Of a stretch of DNA of 64,000 bases, positions 60,797-64,000 are shown piece by piece. The translations under genes were made by a program, and so were the position numbers. The DNA lies in contig JANQHD010000004.1 in the NCBI GenBank assembly GCA_028282805.1, positions 142,583 to 206,582 on the forward strand, in the 5' to 3' direction. The notes under the pieces are model-generated. The model was given only the letters and a program-made list of their open reading frames with translations. It was not told the DNA's origin and did not search any database. Source of the stretch: Phycisphaeraceae bacterium (GTDB taxonomy: Bacteria > Planctomycetota > Phycisphaerae > Phycisphaerales > Zrk34). Each line of letters opens with the position of its first letter. Position 1 is the stretch's first letter.

Positions 60797-62719
60797 CTAG
60801 CGGTTGGCGCGCTGGTAGATCTTTGCGCCGTCGATCTTGCGCATCTTCTTGCCGAGCCATTCGACCTGGCTCAGCGGGTAGACGATGAACGGCTCGTCGA
60901 ACGCGAGGTTGGCGATCAGCGCCTGGCAGAGCATCGCTTCACGCTTATTGGACCGCAACCCGTGCCACGGCGCCGAGGTCTCGATGGCGATCAGGTAATA
61001 GCGCAGGTCGGGCATCGACTTGAGCGGGATGCGGCAGATGTAGGCGCACTTGAGGTCGGGCGTGCGGGCGAAGCCGTCGCGCAAACGCTGGCGCTGGTGA
61101 TCGGTCAGCTCGGGCGTCGCCAGCTTGGTGTTGGTGCTCAAGCCGGCAACCTCGGCCTCGGCCTGCGCGATCACCTTCTGGTGCGCCTCGGCGCGCTGGC
61201 GGTAGGTCTCGGCGGTGTCGAGGTCGCCCTCGCCGCGGTAGTAATCGTAGAGCTGCTCGGCCGCGGGCAGCAGCAACCGCGGGTCGCCGTCGAGCGCGCA
61301 CTCGAGCATGGCCACACCGGCCGAATCTTGCTGGCGGATCAGGTGCTCGCCGATCAGGTAGTTGGCGCGCGGGTGCTTGGGGTCACGGGCGATCACCCGC
61401 TCGAGGTGCGGCAGGGCTTTCTCGACGCCGTGCACGTCGACGTGCAGCTGCGCCTGGTGCATCAGCGCGTCGGCGTCGTCGCCCGTCGCCGCGTCGGGCG
61501 CGGCGCGGCTCAACTCGTCGCGCGCCCGCTCGGCGTCGGTGTGACGCACGACCCACTCGGGCGCAAGGAAGTGCACCCACAGCTGGTCCATCCGGCTGAT
61601 GATCACGTCACGCGCCACCGGGTCGATCAGCTCGGTCAGCGCGTTGCGCTGCGGCAACGGCGGGATCAGCGAACCGACGTCCTCGAATGCCGACACCGGC
61701 GTCTCGGGCGACGGCCAACCCAACTCCGCCAGACGCTCGGACAGGCACGGGTGGCTGTCGTCGTAGCCCGTCTGGTCGCGCAGGGCGCGCGAGATGGCGG
61801 TCTCCGCCACCGCCTCGGCCTCGCCCTCACCGATGCGCTTCAACAGCGACGAGATCAGGTCGCTCGGCGGCGTGACCAGCTCCGCGGCGCGCTCGAACAC
61901 CTTCGGCCAGTACGTGCGATTCACGAAGTAGTCGATCAGGTACGTGCGGATCAGCGCATCGCCCGACTCGCGCACGGTGGCCTGCCGGCCGGACTGCTGG
62001 TCGGCCTGACGCTCGAGGCGCCGCGAGAGCACGACGCCGTGCGCCGCCAGGCGCATCATGTACCACTTGAGGAAGAACATCAGCACGCCCGCCCGGCCGG
62101 ACTGGGCGATCATCGACCAGCGCCCGTGCGCCATCTGAAAACGAAAGTACAACCCGTTGCCGTTGCCGCCGCAGTGCGCCAGCTCGTGGGCGAGCACCGC
62201 GCGGCAGTGCGCGGTGTTGATGCCCGCCAATAACGAGATGCCCACAACCAGGTGGTGCTTGAGCGGCCCGAACAAACCGAACGCCGGCCGCGAGTACATC
62301 GAAGCGACCGGCCCGTCGACCAGCCAGACGCGGCTGATCTTCGGCCCGCCGACCTGCCGCCGCAGCTCGCCGATCAGCTCGAACAGCTGCGGCGCCTCGT
62401 GCCGTTCGATCGGCAAGCCCTCGGGGTACGGGGCGCGGACGAAGAACTTGCGCATGTAGCCCAGCAGGAAGACACCGACGCCGCACCCGAAACCTAAAAA
62501 CGTGCCCGCGTTGTCGCCGTCGGCTTTGTGCGCCTGCCAAAACTGCCAGAACAACCACCCCGTGAGCCCGCCGAGCACCAACAAACCGAACCACACCCAC
62601 AGCGAGCCCAGCCACGCGTAGACGAACAGCCGCCGGTGGAACCGGCCGGGCGCGTGAGCCAGGTCGTTCTCGGCCTGCTCGATCAGTCGACGGTATTGCG
62701 CGTTTTCTTCGTCCTGCAT
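60797..62719 (-). CDS. M48-family membrane metalloprotease with C-terminal TPR region
   Basis: 640 residues. Two N-terminal membrane helices (34-60 and 72-90) are followed by the M48 zinc site HELAH at 178-182, with the third ligand Glu236 in LERQADQQSG. After the protease domain, residues 400-540 contain helical TPR-like repeats (HLERVIARDPKHPRANYLIGEHL, CALDGDPRLLLPAAEQLYDYY). M48 proteases of the HtpX/YfgC group take part in membrane and outer-membrane protein quality control. It is separated from the sulfatase by a 235-bp gap. Confidence 0.88.
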   Translation of the reverse strand: MQDEENAQYRRLIEQAENDLAHAPGRFHRRLFVYAWLGSLWVWFGLLVLGGLTGWLFWQFWQAHKADGDNAGTFLGFGCGVGVFLLGYMRKFFVRAPYPEGLPIERHEAPQLFELIGELRRQVGGPKISRVWLVDGPVASMYSRPAFGLFGPLKHHLVVGISLLAGINTAHCRAVLAHELAHCGGNGNGLYFRFQMAHGRWSMIAQSGRAGVLMFFLKWYMMRLAAHGVVLSRRLERQADQQSGRQATVRESGDALIRTYLIDYFVNRTYWPKVFERAAELVTPPSDLISSLLKRIGEGEAEAVAETAISRALRDQTGYDDSHPCLSERLAELGWPSPETPVSAFEDVGSLIPPLPQRNALTELIDPVARDVIISRMDQLWVHFLAPEWVVRHTDAERARDELSRAAPDAATGDDADALMHQAQLHVDVHGVEKALPHLERVIARDPKHPRANYLIGEHLIRQQDSAGVAMLECALDGDPRLLLPAAEQLYDYYRGEGDLDTAETYRQRAEAHQKVIAQAEAEVAGLSTNTKLATPELTDHQRQRLRDGFARTPDLKCAYICRIPLKSMPDLRYYLIAIETSAPWHGLRSNKREAMLCQALIANLAFDEPFIVYPLSQVEWLGKKMRKIDGAKIYQRANR

Positions 62720-62815
62720 GCTTCCCCCAGCCCGAAAGGGCGTTGATTGGTTGCACGGCTGACGCCACGATCCACGCTCACGGCCGCGCCGTCAAGTCGC
62801 CGCGGCGCGGCAACA

Positions 62816-62845
62816 ACAAACCCCGCCGATCGGCGGGGTTTGTTC
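62816..62845 (-). terminator. Bidirectional terminator after ilvB
   Basis: A perfect 30-nt palindrome: AACAAACCCCGCC, GATC, GGCGGGGTTTGTT. It lies 16 bases beyond the acetolactate synthase stop on the minus strand. The flanking TTTGTT supplies a short U-rich run in either direction. Confidence 0.85.
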
Positions 62846-62860
62846 CATGTGGTGGGCCGG

Positions 62861-64000
62861 TCAGCTGCCGCAGCTTGCGCCGCCCTTGCCGTTGGCCGGG
62901 CCGAGCACCATCTCGTCGACGGATTTGCCCGCCGGCACCATCGGGTAGACGTGCTCGTGCTTCTCGACCAGCGCCTCGAGCACCGCGGGCCCGTCGTGGG
63001 CGATGAACTCGGCCATCACCTTCGGCAGGTCGGCGGCCTTGGTGGCGCGGAAGCCCTTGCAGTTCAGCGCATCGGTCAGCGCCACGAAGTTGGGGTTGTG
63101 CATCTCGGTGTGGCTGTAGCGCTCTTCGTAGAACAGGTCCTGCCACTGCTTGACCATGCCCTGGAAATCGTTGTTGAGGATAATGGTCTTGGCCGGGATG
63201 TTGTACTGGGCGGCGGTGGTCATCTCGTGGCCGGTCATGCAGAACGAACCGTCGCCGTCGATGTTGACCACCGGACGCGCGGCCCGACCTTCGCGCTCGG
63301 CCATGATGCTCTCGCCCAACGCCGCGCCGATGCTCGCCGGCACGCCGTACCCCATCGTGCCCAGTCCGCCACTGGTCAGCCATTGGCGCGGGTGCTTGAA
63401 GTCGTAAAAGTGCGCGGCCCACATCTGGTGCTGGCCCACGCCGGTCGCGATGATCGCCTCGCTGTTGGTGATGCGATTCAGTTCCGCCACCACGTGCTGC
63501 GGCTTGAGGTGCTCCTCGCGCTCATCGACATCAAAGCGGAACGGCTCGCTCGCCTTCCACTGAGCACACTGCTCGACCCACACGTTGCGCTCGCACTTCT
63601 CGAGCATCGGGATCAACAGTTCGAGGTTGCGCTTCGCATCGCCCTCGATGCCCAGCGTCACCGCCACGGCTTTGTTGATGTTCTCGGGGCTGATGTCGAA
63701 GTGAATGATGCCGCCTTCGCCGCGGCGCTCCGCCTCGCGGGCACCGCGGGCGAACTTGGTCACGTCGCCGGTCACGCGATCGTCGAACCGTGCGCCCACG
63801 GCGATGACCACGTCAGCCTCGTCCATCGCCCAGTTGGCGTATGCCGAGCCGTGCATGCCGAGCATGTGCAGGCTGAGCGGGTGGGTTTCATCGAACGCGC
63901 CCAGGCCGTGCAGCGTGGTGGTCACGGGGATGTTGGCCTTGATCGCGCATTCGCGCAGGGCCGCGACAGCGTTGGACAGGATCACGCCCTGGCCGACGTA
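62861..64000 (-). CDS. ilvB: Acetolactate synthase large subunit (5' end outside window)
   Basis: The 3' 379 codons are visible and the frame runs off the right edge (YVGQGVILSN at 64000-63971). It contains the central domain with ARFDDRVTGDVTKFA and HFDISPENINK, then the thiamine diphosphate domain GLGTMGYGVPASIGAAL, GDGSFCMTGHEMTTA and ending LNNDFQGMVKQWQ, the GDG-x-NN cofactor motif. It makes acetolactate for valine and leucine or acetohydroxybutyrate for isoleucine. Full enzymes are about 560-600 residues. No ilvN is seen downstream: the terminator follows and the next gene is the M48 protease. Confidence 0.95.
   Translation of the reverse strand, partial: YVGQGVILSNAVAALRECAIKANIPVTTTLHGLGAFDETHPLSLHMLGMHGSAYANWAMDEADVVIAVGARFDDRVTGDVTKFARGAREAERRGEGGIIHFDISPENINKAVAVTLGIEGDAKRNLELLIPMLEKCERNVWVEQCAQWKASEPFRFDVDEREEHLKPQHVVAELNRITNSEAIIATGVGQHQMWAAHFYDFKHPRQWLTSGGLGTMGYGVPASIGAALGESIMAEREGRAARPVVNIDGDGSFCMTGHEMTTAAQYNIPAKTIILNNDFQGMVKQWQDLFYEERYSHTEMHNPNFVALTDALNCKGFRATKAADLPKVMAEFIAHDGPAVLEALVEKHEHVYPMVPAGKSVDEMVLGPANGKGGASCGS

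Overview
The window reads as chromosomal DNA of a GC-rich planctomycete, most likely of class Phycisphaerae. The evidence is the combination of secreted proteins with paired dockerin-like calcium repeats and a C-terminal VPEP/IPEP-hydrophobic-RRR (PEP-CTERM) tail, several prepilin-type proteins with the FTLVELL-like N-terminus, a modified sulfatase, an autotransporter-type outer-membrane barrel, and many palindromic intergenic repeats. No rRNA, tRNA, CRISPR array, phage gene or transposase was seen.

Layout. 1-3453 (+): three genes that look like the DprE1/DprE2/DPPR-synthase route to a polyprenyl-phosphate pentose (arabinose donor). 3487-10053 (-): a secreted subtilase-like dockerin/PEP-CTERM protein, a YtxJ-type thiol protein, an FAD oxidoreductase and a nucleotide-sugar dehydrogenase. 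10320-15758 (+): a VanZ-like membrane protein, an atypical pseudopilin, a heparinase II/III-type lyase and a secreted protein with a hyaluronidase-like barrel. 15780-40307 (-): a large surface-polysaccharide locus of 20 genes (glycosyltransferases, Wzy-like polymerase, Wzx-like flippase, pyruvyl transferase, sugar-nucleotide enzymes, initiating sugar transferase). 40474-47171: a membrane glycosyltransferase, ATP sulfurylase, a type II pseudopilin, MurC and GDP-mannose dehydratase. 47217-53123: an autotransporter, a small membrane protein, a DinB protein, GDP-fucose synthase and a lipoprotein aldose epimerase. 53460-64000 (-): a lipoprotein, LemA with two paralogous membrane proteins, a sulfatase, an M48 protease and the 3' part of acetolactate synthase.

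How the genes fit together. At least five activated-sugar routes converge: UDP-diacetylbacillosamine (4,6-dehydratase, LegC/PglE aminotransferase, PglD-like acetyltransferase, PglC-like priming transferase); UDP-ManNAc and possibly its uronic acid (WecB plus the distant dehydrogenase); a dTDP-4-amino-2,4,6-trideoxyhexose (RmlA, RmlB, 2,3-dehydratase, 3-ketoreductase, aminotransferase); GDP-L-fucose (Gmd, Fcl); and polyprenyl-phosphate arabinose. Two CarB-like ATP-grasp proteins, each fused to another domain, suggest an extra ligation step on an aminosugar. Wzx and Wzy are present, but no Wza/Wzb/Wzc export machinery lies in the window.

The intergenic DNA holds at least four families of short palindromic elements. 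One copy sits in frame inside murC, one supplies the murC stop codon, and one encodes the C-terminus of a membrane protein. These are the most unusual DNA-level signals here.
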